Shown here: one piece after another, positions 1 through 11,925 of the stretch
Numbering within the stretch: position 1 is the first letter of the stretch
Layout of the letters: each line of letters begins with the position of its first letter
The notes under the pieces: model-generated
The model's input: the letters and a program-made list of their open reading frames with translations, nothing else
Databases searched by the model: none
Told to the model about the DNA's origin: nothing
Origin: Symmetrospora coprosmae
Lineage: Eukaryota; Basidiomycota; Cystobasidiomycetes; Symmetrosporaceae
Assembly (NCBI GenBank): GCA_008802785.1
Contig: VUYT01000002.1
Location: 1 to 64,000 of the forward strand
Direction: 5' to 3'
DNA: 64,000 bases
Translations under genes and position numbers: made by a program

Positions 1-72
<72 letters not shown>

Positions 73-77
73 GGGGG

Positions 78-125
<48 letters not shown>
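1..125. repeat. Near-pure poly-G run at the window start
   Basis: All bases are G except a T at 72 and a C at 78. Ordinary sequence begins at 126. A run this long and this pure at the very edge of the window is most simply a contig-end or base-calling artefact. It does not resemble a fungal telomere, which would show a short repeat unit containing T and A. Confidence 0.9.
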
Positions 126-128
<3 letters not shown>

Positions 129-534
129 GGGCCAGCCTGGCCCTCTCGTCGTCTGTGGCCCTTTTGCCCTCAGCCTTCGCCTTTGCCCACACCAACAACA
201 GCATACAATAGCTACGACCACTGCAGGCGTGTCCGTACGTGCATGTGTGTCCAGCAGTAGACTGCAGTCCTTCCATCCGTCTACGTGCCGGGACCACCAA
301 TCGACCAGACCGCTGCTTGCCAGCGCAACGCGGCTCTCGCGCGTCTCGTCGACTTTCGCGTCTGTGCGCTGCCAGTAGTGTGACGGGCACGCAACGTCGT
401 ACAGCAGGAGGAGCAGCCGCAGCGGCGGGAGCAGACACACAGAAAGAGGAGACTGCGTGCAGGACTGAGCACAGCAGTTACCTGCCCAAGCCAACGGAGA
501 GCCCGGCGCCAGCCAACGACCCTCGCTGCGAGAC
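126..534 (+). other. Leader and promoter region of chitin synthase
   Basis: No gene is seen here. The stretch lies directly upstream of the chitin synthase start at 535 and must hold its promoter and 5' leader. Open frames on both strands have no recognisable domain. Confidence 0.5.
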
Positions 535-3500
535 ATGGCGCCGCCACACTATCCTCGCCAGGACAGCGACTGGAGCAATAAGAGCGGCATGAGCGGTCGC
601 AGCGCTGCGCCCAACGCAGGAGGCGTCCTCCCATCGCATCGTCAAACGCAACAGCACCTACCTACCCTGCTCAATGGCGCAGGCAACCCTCTGCGAGGGG
701 CAACGCAGTACCGTGGCAACGGCGCTGCCGCTGGCGGGCGTCTCGGAGGCGGACCAGGTAGCAACGGCATGGGCGCCAGCTCTGGAATGGGAAACATGAG
801 CGGCAATGGGAGTGGCAATGGTGGAGCGTCGAGCGCAGTCAAGCGCAATCTCACCCGCGCAAAGACGCTCACCCGTCCAGACCGGCACATCACGCCCGCG
901 CCTCTAATCAACCCGCACAAGGCGCCAGGCGCGTCGGCTGCACCAGGGGGTGTCCTCACGAGCAGGACAGAGAAAACCTGGTGGCAGCCATGGACATTCT
1001 ACATCTACGCCGTCACGTTCTGGGCACCAGGGGCCCTCCTCGCCGCATGCGGAATGAAGGAAAAGGCCAAGCAGCGCGCATGGAAGGAGAAGGTCGCCCT
1101 GTGCAGCCTTGCAATCATCATGGGTGGCTTTATCGGCTTTGCGACCATCGGGCTGCAACGGACGCTGTGCCCGCAAGACGCGACGAGCAGTCCGGGAGAG
1201 TTCATTCGACTCGGAGAGCAGTCAGGTGAGGACGTCTCACAAGACTTGGCCGCGACGAGCCCCGGCTGGGACACGCGACTGAGACGTATACGAATCGCTC
1301 CACAGGCCTGGTCGGCATCCAAGGGTGGATGTTCAATGCATCAGGAGCCAACAACGCAGTCAACGGCATCAACTTCCAGACGCTGTCACAGCAGCTGTCC
1401 GGACAGGACGTGACAGGCCTTTTCGACACGTCCGGCAGCGAGCCATCACAATGCTCTGGCCTGACGGGCAACTTTGCGCGCGTCAATCTCTGCACAAACG
1501 GCACGAACGTGGCAGCACCAGCTTGCACGCTTCAGCGCCCGACAGAGCAGTATCTCACCTCGCTTGGCCTGACAAATACGACCAAGCGCGTCGGTATCTC
1601 CTGGGAGCAGGTCGTCCGGTTCGAGAATTACTTTGTCCTTGACGGGGCAGTCGTCAACATGTCACCTTACCTAGCTGCAAACCCCCGGCCCATCGGCGGC
1701 GACTCTGTCGACTCTGCCATCCGCAACATCCTCGCCAACGCGACTGCCTCCGGCGGCAAAGACGGCACGCGTCTCTTCCACTCGCGCACGCCAACAGATC
1801 AGGCCGGCAAGTGCATCTCGCGGCGGTTCCGCGCAGGGCACATCGACAAGGTCACTCCTGGCTGCTTTGCATCCCAGCTCTTCCTCTACGTCTCGCTCGG
1901 CGTCATTCTTGCAGTCGTCATGGCCCGCTTCTGCATGGCCCTCGTCTTCTCCTGGTTCCTCTCGGCAAAGCTCGTAAAGCCGCCGAAGAATCTGAAAAGA
2001 CACGCAGTCAGCCCGGCAGTCATGCCCATGGGCGCCAACTCGAGCGTCAACAATACTAGTGGGACCGCGCCATGGGTCGCGTCCGCCAATGCCGCGCACC
2101 GCGCCAACACGGTCAAGCGTGTCAAGAACAAGAAAGGCGGCAGCTCTGCCAAGCTTGCAGCTCCTTTCGACGAGAAATCCGCGATGGAGAAAGCCCCAGC
2201 ATTGGCGGATCAGCACGGTATGCTGTCAATGGCTGCGATCGGCGCCGAGCTGTTCTGCGTGTGCCTCGTCACCTGCTACTCGGAGGGCGAGGACTCGATC
2301 AGGACGACGCTCGACAGCATCGCCGCTACAGACTATGCCGACTCGCGCAAGCTGCTCTTTGTCGTGTGCGACGGCATGATCACGGGCAGCGGCGAAAAGA
2401 TGTCGACGCCCGACATCTGCGTCGGCCTGCTGGACGCCGACCCCCGCTTCGACAACCCGCAGCCCATGTCGTACCTCGCCGTCGCGGCAGGTCGCAAGGC
2501 GCACAACCAGGCAATGATTTACGCTGGGCATTATACAAAGGTTAAGGGACACCGCACGCCCTGCATCATCATCGTCAAGACGGGCACGCCGGAAGAGTCG
2601 CGAGAGGCAAAGCCCGGCAACAGAGGGAAGCGAGACTCGCAGATGGTTCTCATGAACTTCTTCTCTCGTGTGACGTAGTGAGTTTGACTCTTCCCCGGCT
2701 CTTAGGTCGCTTAGCTGCCTCTTACTGATCTGACTCCACAAATGCAGCAACGACCGCATGACTCCGCTGGATTACGACCTGTTCCGCAAGTGTCAGGCTC
2801 TGATGGGAGTCACGCCAGACTTCTTCGAGGTTTGCTTGATGGTGCGTCCATCCGCATGTCGACTGGTTTAAGCGGCCCCAGCTCCTGAGCCAGCTGACGT
2901 GTTTGCTCCGCCCTACGCAGGTCGATGCCGATACAAAGGCCTTTCCAGACTCGCTCAAGCAGCTCGTCAACTGCATGCAACACGACAACATGATCATGGG
3001 CGTTTGCGGCGAGACACGGATAGCCAACAAGCGCCAGAGCTGGGTCACCATGATCCAGGTCTACGAGTACTTTATATCGCACCACCTCGCCAAGGCATTC
3101 GAGTCCGTTTTCGGAGGTGTCACCTGCTTGCCAGGCTGCTTCTCCATGTACCGACTCAAGGCGAGGAAGGCGAACGACAGCGACTGGGTCCCAGTCCTCG
3201 TTCAGAGCAGCATCGTAGGCGAATACGCTCAGAGCGAGGTCGAGAGCCTGCACGAGAAGAATTTGCTTCTCTTGGGAGAGGATAGATTCCTGACGACCCT
3301 CATGCTGCGAACCTTCCCGTGAGTTACGTTGCAGTTCATGCAGGTATTGCGAGACCGCGCATACTGACCAGGCTTGTCTTGCTCCTAGACACCGGAAGAT
3401 GATGTTCTGTCCGCAAGCCCGGTGTCGGACAGTGGCGCCTGACACTTTCAGCGTCCTGTTGTCGCAGCGTCGACGCTGGATTAACTCCACAATCCACAAT

Positions 3501-4823
3501 CTCATGGAGCTTGTCCAGGTGCAAGACTTGTGCGGGACGTTCTGCTTTTCAATGCAGTTTGTAGTCTTCATGGATCTGGTCGGGACAGTCGTGCTGCGTG
3601 AGCTCCTAGTCATCGTCCATCCTGTCGAGAGTATCATGCTGACCGATGTGACTTTCAACTTCTGCGCAGCCGTGGCCATCTGCCTCACGTACAGTCTGAT
3701 TGTTCAGTACTGCATCAATCCTCCATCAAACTTCTCCGACGCTATCCCGCTTCTCCTCCTCGGAGCTGTCCTCGGACTTCCCGCCGTGCTGATTCTCCTG
3801 GCGACCGGCAAGATCGTCTACGTCTCCTGGATGCTCATCTACCTGCTCTCGCTGCCAATCTGGAACTTTGTCCTGCCAGTATACGCTTACTGGCACTTTG
3901 ACGACTTCTCTTGGGGCCAGACAAGGCAGGTCGCCGGCGAGAAGCGGGACACGGGGCACGGCGAGACTGTCGGGGACGCTCTCGAGATCAACGCTGTCCC
4001 GCTCAGGCGGTGGGAAGACTGGGAGCGCTCCCGGCTTCGCAAGATGAAGCGGGAGAACAAGAAGAAGCAGGACTTTCAGAAGGCGTTCGGCACGCGGGCT
4101 TACCACTCCAACGGCAACACGCTCTCCACGTACACAGATGGAGACGACCGGCGATCGAGGATGGAGAGCGACACCACGTCAATGTTTAGCTCTGAAGACG
4201 ACCGGTGGGGTCTGCAGATCGGGCAATACACGGAAGAACCGACATCCAACTTGCCGCCTGTCGGACTATACACGATCGACGAGACGGCAAGCGACGGAGG
4301 CACGGTCGACCATGGTCAGATGGAGGCGATGCTCGACCAGGGCTGGGACGACGATGATCTGACCAGCTCGGGCAACCTGACGCCATCCACCTCGCAAGGA
4401 GGATACGGGCAGCAGCAGTCGCTGTACCAGGCACAAGCGTACGGCAACCAGCCAGGCTCGTCTTCGTACCAGTACCAGCAGACACCAGTCCGCATGTACG
4501 CCCTATCAGACGCCGGGCCAGTCAACTCCAGCTCGTCGCTGCAGGGGCTGAACACGATGGACGCCAACGAGTCGACGGGATCAATAGGCTCGCCCCTGTC
4601 GCCACGACGGGCGTCGCCGGACATGCACGGGCTCGTCCGCTACGATCAGGGCGGGTCGTACCCTATGCCCACGCCGGACAACGACAGTCCGGGCCGGGCG
4701 ACAGGCTTTGAGCGGGCACCAGGGCAGGGACACGTCAAGAGACGGAGTGGAGGAGGATCGGATGGCTGGACCGACCACAGCGGCATCAAGGCACTGCCTC
4801 AGATCGTTCACGGTCGGCGGTAG
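535..4823 (+). CDS. Class IV chitin synthase (yeast Chs3-like)
   Basis: This membrane glycosyltransferase polymerises UDP-GlcNAc into cell-wall chitin. The exons inferred are 535-1225, 1306-2677, 2748-2841, 2921-3318 and 3389-4823, giving about 1,329 residues in one frame. Two N-terminal membrane segments lie near residues 148-170 and 187-205, and another near 419-448. The GT2 catalytic part follows, with VTCYSEGE near 550 and VVCDGMITG near 582. The family signature QRRRW is near 878-882, followed by several membrane segments to about 1010. The sequence around the signature ([20 protein letters not shown]) is typical of class IV. The last 300 or so residues are a polar Ser/Gln/Gly-rich tail, probably cytosolic. 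The start at 535 is the first ATG in frame before the membrane segments. Confidence 0.95.
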
Positions 4824-5260
4824 CGCCCTCTTGTGGGCGGATGAACAGTATATACATCCATGACCAGCGACCAAGCGACCTCTACGAGGCAGTATCGGAC
4901 AAGGACCAGAGCATAACGCCACGATTCCCCGCTCCAGTCCCAGCATCTATCAGTCTCGGTTTGGTTTGCTTTGGCATAGCAGCACGCAGGCAGTGCATAT
5001 CCTTGATGTCTGCGCATTTCCTCTCAGTCATTCGTTTCGTCAGCTCTAGATCAGCACCTTCGAACCCGCATACCGCGCACTGTTGTATATCTCGTCACGC
5101 CGCTTGCTGTGGATGATACCGCATTCTCGTTACTGCAGTACGCATCCAAAGTGCTAACATTGGGTATGAGATGCTGCGATTACACGTACAGAGTAGCGGA
5201 GACGTTTGTTCCCAACCCTCTTGAGCTCCTCGCACCACGTCTACAGCGGCGCAGTGTTCA
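4824..5260. other. Convergent intergenic region
   Basis: This lies between the 3' ends of the chitin synthase and tryptophanyl-tRNA synthetase genes and should hold both 3' untranslated regions. I see no gene, repeat or structured element. Confidence 0.5.
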
Positions 5261-7060
5261 TTATTGCGCAGCTGGCGTAGGCATTGTGGGATCGATGGTC
5301 CTCTTGCCGTCCATGTAGAACGTGAGCGTCTCTTCCGTGACCTTCGCCCGTGCCTTGAAGTCGCATACGTCAGCAACCGTCAGATGCCTTCGCCTCGAAG
5401 ATGCGACTAGGACTTACATCTTGGAAGTCCTTCACAACCTTCTGCATCTTTGCAATGCACAGCTTCTTGATCTCGCCCGTGAGCATTGCGCCGGACGTGT
5501 ACTCCTGCGCAATCCTATCGAGCTCGGCGTCATCGTCCTCGAAGAAGCTGAGGTACTGGTACGGCACATCAACCTCGATGTTGCCGCCGAGGGCGCGGTG
5601 CTCCTCGACTGTCGTCTGTCCGCCGGAGAAGGCGTACTTGTTGATCTTTGTCTGGATCTGCTTCGGCGTGTCGTTCATAAAGATGGACGACTCGGCACTG
5701 CTTGCCGACATCTTTGTCTGCGACCCTTGCAGCGCCGGGAAGAACTTTGAGTGCAGCAGCGCGGGCTTGGGGTACTTGAGCGACTTGGCAACGTCCCGCG
5801 TAAGCCGAAAGTACGGGTCCTGGTCGATTGCACACGGGATCAAGCACGGAATGTGCGACTGTGTCCCGTAGATCTGCGGGAACGAGTTGCTGAAGGACGG
5901 GGCGGCCTGGATGGCCACAAAGTGCGACTTGCCGACATTGTCGGAATCGTTGAAGCCGAAAGTCGCGCGGGATTGGTTGTATGTGATTGCTCGCGCTATC
6001 CGGACAACGTTGTGGTAGAAGGGTCCCCTGGTACGTTGTCACATCGTTGCGGTGGATCAGCGGATGTTTGGCCGAGCCCCAGCTTGCGAATGAGGCTAAC
6101 TCACCCCATAAAGTCGAGATCCGAGAAGATGAACGTCTTTTCTGGGATGAAACCGCAAGCAATGATGTCGCGCGCATTCTCCCTCGAAAATTTCTGCACC
6201 TGCTCGATTGTCAGGTTCGGCTTGAAGAGGAACTTTTCGTCGTCCGTCATCTGGATGACGAGAGGCACGTTGAAGACCTTCTGCAACCAGCTGTGGAGCG
6301 AAGTTGGGAGTCAATCGGAAAGGTGAGGAGAGGAGACCTATTGTCCACATTCTGCTAGAGCTTCCGCACTCACGCGGTGAACATGAAGGGAGTCAGGTGA
6401 CCAAGGTGCATGCTGTCGCTACTAGGGCCACGTCCAGTGTAAAGGAAGAACGGCTTCTTCTGCTCGTAGCGAGTGAGGATCTGATCGAGTTCGCTGTGAT
6501 GTAAAGGCAGCTCTGGTTAGTAAAGGTGGCCGCCTTCATTGTAAGAGCTTCAGGAACAGCAGCACTCACCGGTGAGAGAAGAACATGCCCCTCCGGAGCA
6601 GAAGGTGTGGCCTGTGGCCCGTCGACCTCTCAAACCTAGCGAGCAGTTCTGCGTCTATCTTCTTTGTGCCGAACTTGTCTATCAGCTTGTCGTAGTCGAT
6701 TCCGACCTGCTTTCCGTCGACGACGGCCCCTTCGACATCCCAGGGCGTGATGACCTGGTCTGTGCCCGAGGTAGGAGCAGAAGCGAGAGCCGGAGTAGCT
6801 GTTGGCTCTGATAGGAGTGCCTTGTTCGTCAGAGTTGTCGAGGTCGCCGGCACGGCTATGGATCCTGCAGGTGCGCCTTCAATGCCGCCTTGGCTCTGCA
6901 GTTCTGTGCCCGCAGACGAGGACGACAGTGCTGCTGCTTCCCCATTCTCCTGAGACGCCTGTGTGCCGCTGGTCAGCCCGAGCTGGCTGAGACCCTGGCT
7001 GACCTTTTCGAGGATGGTCGCGTTGTTGCCGCCTGACTCGTGACTTTGGGTGGTGGACAT
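5261..7060 (-). CDS. WRS1: Cytoplasmic tryptophanyl-tRNA synthetase
   Basis: This class I synthetase charges tRNA-Trp in the cytosol. The exons on the minus strand are 7060-6570, 6493-6374, 6290-6105, 6027-5418 and 5353-5261, about 499 residues. The first 100 or so residues are a low-complexity Ser/Ala/Thr extension. The eukaryotic core begins near [14 protein letters not shown] and continues through [20 protein letters not shown]. The HIGH-like motif HLGH is near residues 193-196. The KMSKS-like loop reads KMSAS, as in eukaryotic TrpRS. The C-terminal end reads [15 protein letters not shown]. All junctions have GT and AG and keep the frame. The gene is divergent from the SET gene across 266 bases. 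Confidence 0.95.
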
Positions 7061-7326
7061 TGCAGACAGCGGGCAGTTGAGGCAGGAAGGAAGGAAAGGC
7101 AGGCTTGTGCAGCGTAGTCGGAAGGAAGGAAAGGAAGGCCAAGCTTGCCGTGCAGGTGCAGTTGCGGGTGCAGTCGCTCAAGTGGGAACGTATGCTTGTG
7201 GTTACCGGTAGTCAGAGGAGAGAGTCTGCCCCGATCCCCCTGGAATCTGTGGCTGCTTACGGTTACTGTACTACCGCTCCCTCCCCATCCGAAAGCACAC
7301 TCGCTAAGCAACACCACAGTACTGAT

Positions 7327-8668
7327 ATGGCGGCAGCAGCGCACCTCAGCCGTGCAGCGCACTCTCTGCTCAGCTGCAGCGCTGCAGCTATTCGTCCATC
7401 TCTAGGCCCATGCGTCGCTGTGACCTCTGCGCGACTCGCTGCCGTGTCACACGTGCTTCGCAGCCAAGCATCGACATCGACGGGCGCTCCTCACCTCGCC
7501 GTTGCAAATGCGCAGCGTAAGGGCAGACGAACACGGCGCTCCGTCCATGGCAGACCAGCCGGGCTCGGTGCCCTGGCAGGAACGCTGCTGTCCTTCTCCC
7601 TGCTCGGCGTCTTTGGGCATGGAGAGTCCGCGTCGAAAGCTACATCTCCACTCGAGAGCATCGATTTCCTCCCACAAGTGAGCTCAGCGGAGGTCCGCCT
7701 ACCTCCATTCTCTTAGTACTGGCCAGAGAGCTCAATCTCTCGCTGCTGCCCTGCTGTAGGTATCGGCAGAGCTATTGCCATACTTTTTCGCGATCCTGCT
7801 TGCTGCCCGGGACGGTGATGGTGATGACGACGGCTCGGCTGGATCATCTGCCTCGAACACTTCTGCACCACCTTTCACAGTCCGCTCCGTCTCCAACAAA
7901 GGTCTCGGTGCGTTTGCGGCCCGTCCGATACAGCGGGGCGAAGTGCTCCTTGCCGAGCGGCCCCTCCTCGTCTGGCCGACAAAGCTGTCTCTGGCAGAGG
8001 CACAACGCAGCATCGCGGCCTTGACATCCAACGCGCGCAACCTGTACCTGAGTCTCGCAAATGCAGCCGAGCCGTCGATGCAGATGGATCCCATTATGGC
8101 GATCCGCGCCACCAACGGCTTCACCGTGGAGCTCCCGCCGCTACCCGACAGCTGGCAGCCTGCAGACGCGTCTGCCTTCCCAGAGGAAGGTCCGCCCAAA
8201 TCTGCATCATTCATCTTTCCCAAGATTGCCAGAATCAACCACTCGTGCGCGCCAAATGCCGACCACGCGATGGATTGGCAGCAACTCAAGATGACGGTGT
8301 ACGCGACGACGCCCATCGCGCAGGGCGACGAGATCAACATCGAGTACACGTCTGCGCTTATACAGAAGCCGCGGGCGGAGAGGCGGGAAATCCTGAAGCG
8401 CGACTTTGGTTTTACGTGCCACTGTCGCGTCTGCGCGCTGCCGTTGCAGGAGAGCCTGGCGTCAGACGGTCGTCGCCGCGAGATCGATGCCATTGTCGAG
8501 TTGCTTGCCGAAGGACCCGCTGCAGCTGGCCTCGATCGCAAGATGGTCGCAAAGGCCTTTGAGAGGCTCCAGGGGCTGCTCGAGGCAGAAGGATACAACG
8601 CCATGCCGGAGTTCAGCAACCAGCGCGTCAGTGATGCGTACGTCGGGTTTAGGAGCATGCGAATGTAG
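7327..8668 (+). CDS. SET-domain protein, SMYD-like without a MYND finger
   Basis: Two exons, 7327-7677 and 7760-8668, give about 419 residues. The N-terminus is basic and Ser/Ala-rich with a short hydrophobic stretch (LGALAGTLLSFSLLGVFG), which could target a mitochondrion or membrane. The SET core starts at VSNKGLGAFAARPIQRGE, continues to the signature INHSCAPNA, and then GDEINIEYTS. A post-SET cysteine cluster CHCRVC follows. SET proteins methylate lysine using S-adenosylmethionine; the substrate here is unknown. No zinc MYND insertion is visible between the two halves of SET, unlike animal SMYD proteins. The gene is convergent with the NGL2-like gene, with 79 bases between the stops. Confidence 0.85.
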
Positions 8669-8747
8669 CAGCAGGGATAGCTCCGCCGTGCCTAGGTTTT
8701 TGTCAGTGCGTAGGAAAGTGTGGCACGTAAGGCATGACCCCACTGCA

Positions 8748-10709
8748 TTACCATTCCATCTGCGCCATGATGGCTACATGATCGCTCGGCTCCTTGCCGG
8801 CTCTAGGGAGGCCAGGCTCTAGGTCTTCTAGTCTATGCGTGCGGAGGAGATGCGTGACTTCTATTGTATTGCGTGCTTGATTGCCGCTTTCTGGTACGGA
8901 TGCTCCGGGGACGATGAAGATGTAGTCGAGGGTACAACGCCAGAGAGGCGTGACTAGAGTTTGCAGATCTGCCATCAGCAGCTGAGACAGCTTTCAATTC
9001 AGACGAACTGTACTCACTATTCGTCCAGGCAGGCTCGTAATATCCCTCGCGGGTCAGCTTCTCCCGCTCCGCTTCTGGAGAAGCCTGATCCGGCTTGCCT
9101 GCTCGCTCGCCATACCAATTGCCTGTCTCATCCTGCAGTCTCTGATAATTCGAGCCATAGGCGCTCTCGATAGTCCCGCGCGCAGAGGACCGGTACATAT
9201 CTCTGAGCTCCTCGACAGATAGCAGACCATCTGATTCCCTGGCTGGGCGCGTGTTCTTCAAGACCCGGTCTTCGTCTCCTTCCGGTTGGGCGTATTCTTC
9301 TCCTGCAGGCTGCTCGCCATCGTCGTCTTCTTTCACATCAGCTTCTTCGTCTGCTGCGCCCGCTCCAGACCGCGCAGCCTCGGCTATACGCCGCTTGTGT
9401 TCATCGAGATTTGCGTGCACAACAGCGGAGAGGCGGAGGTTCTCTTCCTGCTCGGCGGACAGGGCTGCGCCGGTCAACAGGCGATACGAGCCCTCGCTAG
9501 GCTGGATGTTGAAGTCTGAAATAGCAGGGATGTGAGCCCGCTTCGCATCTTCGGACCCTTGCTGTGAGATCGAGGCCGCTCACCGCCCGCGAAGAAGCAG
9601 GGCCAGTCTGCCCATTCCGGGTTAGATGACCTGAAGCGGTCTATCTCCCTCAACAGGAGCCCGATCTGTCTGGCTCGCTCGTACACATGGCGCGCATGCC
9701 AAAAGAGGTGCTCTGTACGCACAGAGGGCGCAAAGTCGGATAATCAGCTGATGAGGGCCTGGTACAAGCCATGAGTGGAGCGGACACACGCGTGACGACG
9801 ATGATGCCCTTCGGCGAGTCTGCGACCTTATCGCTATCTCTCCATTTCAAGGCGCCGAAGAGTCCGATGTTGCGCGTGACGCGGCTGCAGGCTGTGCGCC
9901 CGGGCTCCACCTCTGCATCGTCGAGCTTGACGCATCGATCTCCGACCTGCTCGAGCAGGCTGTGCTTCCAGGCTATGCAGAGGCCGTGCAGCTTTGCAGA
10001 GTATCCAGTGGTATACAGCGTGTCGTACCCGGCAGCAGCGAGATTCGGGCGGTGGTGTTCCTCAAACTTGTCGACTTCCTGCAGGCATGCCACGTCGGGA
10101 TTGTAGTGCAAAATGACCATGTCGCTGCGGCGGTGGAGCAGAAGTCCTGTCAGACAAAAGCCGCACCACTGGTCAGAGGAACAGGGAGGACGCACAGAAC
10201 GGGGCCGCGCGCATTCCATTTCAGGAGGTCGCTACCGGGGAAGAGTGTCCGCCGGACGAGAGCTTGCGCGAGAAGCTGCGTGCGCGATATCAGGCGTCAG
10301 CAACATTCTGTGCATTGCATAAAGCCTTCGCATCTCTTACGTTCCACGTCATGAGCTTGAGCTTCCGAGGCCGTGCGCGAGACGCTTCGGCCTCACTCCC
10401 GATGAGTGGCAACCTCGCGAACTCGCGCTTGATGAAGCCGGCGCTCGTTGCTTCAGGCTGTTCATCCTGGGCTGCACCGCCCTCTGATGCTATCCGAGCG
10501 CGGTCTGCCTGCTCTGCCTCGGCTTTGCGCTTCCTCTCGGCCGCCTTCTCCTCCCGGCGCCGTCGCACGACCTCGGGGTCGACGTAGACATCCTTCTTCT
10601 TTGACGCGGCTTTGGCCACCTCCTTCGCGGAGGCCTGCTTGGGAGCCGTTGCTGTAGACTTGTCGTCCGGAGACGTGGACGCGGATGCTCCGTTTGCAGA
10701 AGCTGACAT
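8748..10709 (-). CDS. NGL2: NGL2-like RNA exonuclease (endonuclease/exonuclease/phosphatase family)
   Basis: The minus-strand exons are 10709-10341, 10275-10196, 10124-9790, 9712-9584, 9515-9018 and 8953-8748, about 538 residues. The N-terminus is Lys/Glu-rich. The catalytic fold begins at LKLMTWN, continues as LLAQALVRRTLFPGSD, then CLQEVDKFE with the metal-binding glutamate. After that come HLFWHARHVYERARQ, AGDFNIQPSEGSYRLLTG and the C-terminal LDYIF and SDHVAI catalytic motifs. The phrase LVRRTLFPGSDLLKW is close to yeast Ngl2, which trims 5.8S rRNA precursors. An acidic insert lies between DFNIQP and the last block. Assignment to Ngl2 rather than another CCR4-like member is inference. The start chosen is the ATG before SASANGASAST. 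Confidence 0.87.
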
Positions 10710-10748
10710 TGCGCGGAGGGTCACACGAAATCCGGATGGACGGCCACG

Positions 10749-10762
10749 CGATATCGATATCG
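10749..10762. promoter_or_regulatory. 14-base perfect palindrome upstream of the NGL2-like gene
   Basis: CGATATCGATATCG reads the same on both strands and sits 40 bases upstream of the NGL2-like start codon. It could be a factor-binding site in the leader or promoter. A chance match is not excluded. Confidence 0.3.
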
Positions 10763-10986
10763 AGGTGCCTGAGTGCGCGAAAGCGGCCGCGGCGGCAGAT
10801 AGGGAGCGAGCGCGACTGACGCGAATGGCGCAGAGTGCGTTCGAGAGCGAGGCAGACGAACGAGCGTACGGACAAGGAACAAATGTGCGATGGAGTTGCA
10901 GGTCGTAATGTGGTGAGAAGGCAAGAAACCATCTCGACAAGAGGGCAGGGACGGGAATGCGCTCGCTGAAACAGGTGCACCTATCC

Positions 10987-11764
10987 TCACGCCAGCTGTA
11001 CACCAGGCGGCAAGAAACCGCTTCCTCCATCACCGCCCTCGTCATCATTGTCGTCGCGCCGCTCCTTCTGCCTCTGCTGCTGCCTTCTCGTCCGCTGCAT
11101 TGCTGGATCCTCCTGCCCGAGCCTGACTGGCGGGTCGTGCTTCCGGTAGCCTGCTCTCGCGCGCATCCACTTTGTAAGCAGGTCCCCTTCCTCCTTGGGT
11201 ATCGCTCCTCCTCTTCGCTTGGCCCATGCGCTGTCTGCCAGACTTTCCTCTCCATTGCTGCTGCTACTGCTTTCTCCCGGCGATGCCAGGGCGGCTTCAG
11301 CTCTCGCTGCCTGCTTTGCCTGCGTCTTGAAGCCGCGGGTGATGTCGGAGTAGCACGCTGGGCAGATGTGATGCAGTCGCTTTGCTCTGCCGCACCCTGG
11401 GCAAGTCGTGATGTCTGGGTCACAGGCGTGCGCTATCGTCAGTCAGACCCTGGTCCGCGTCGCCCCGCTCGCCGCTCTCTGCCCACTCACTCAGCTTCTC
11501 CGGCAGGCCCTTGTTGGCGCTCCGCATGCTCTTTCTGCTGTGCGAGATCTTGCTCTTTGGCACTGCGAGGAGGAATGGCGGGATGAGGTCGAGCAGGGAC
11601 GATGCGGGCCCTTGGAGGAGGTTGGCCAGGCCGAGCTGGAGCGCTGCCAGCGGGGATGTGGATGAGGAAGACGTCGACGCAAGGGGGACAGCGCTGCGAG
11701 CAACAGCCGCGAGGAAGAGACTGAGCGCTGATGGAGCTGCGGCGACGCTGCTGAGTGCTGCCAT
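10987..11764 (-). CDS. MRPL32: Mitochondrial large-subunit ribosomal protein bL32m
   Basis: The exons are 11764-11491 and 11414-10987 on the minus strand, about 233 residues. An Ala/Ser-rich N-terminal presequence is followed by the mature bL32 start at VPKSKISHSRKSMRSANKGL. The exon join then gives NITTCPGCGRAKRLHHICPA and ends CY, two CxxC pairs that bind zinc as in mitochondrial L32. A basic C-terminal extension of about 100 residues follows. The 76-base intron falls between LPEKL and NITT. The gene shares a short divergent promoter with the Mtf2-like gene, and both products act in mitochondrial gene expression. Confidence 0.93.
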
Positions 11765-11925
11765 GGTGTCGTGTCGGAGTTGGTCCAGGAGAGAGCGCCG
11801 TCTCTCCATCCCTCCGGCCTGGCCCCCTGTCCTGTTGGCCGCCCCCGAATTTCTTCTGTGCAGTGTGTCGCCGACTGTCTTTCTTCTACATACCTCCTGC
11901 ACCGTCACATACGTAGCTTGTCACG
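11765..11925. promoter_or_regulatory. Bidirectional promoter of MRPL32 and the Mtf2-like gene
   Basis: Only 161 bases separate the two start codons, which point away from each other. Both promoters and both leaders must fit here. No obvious TATA box is seen. Confidence 0.6.

Noticed and set aside
1-125. Telomere
   Set aside because: Fungal telomere repeats contain T and A in a fixed unit; this block is almost only G.
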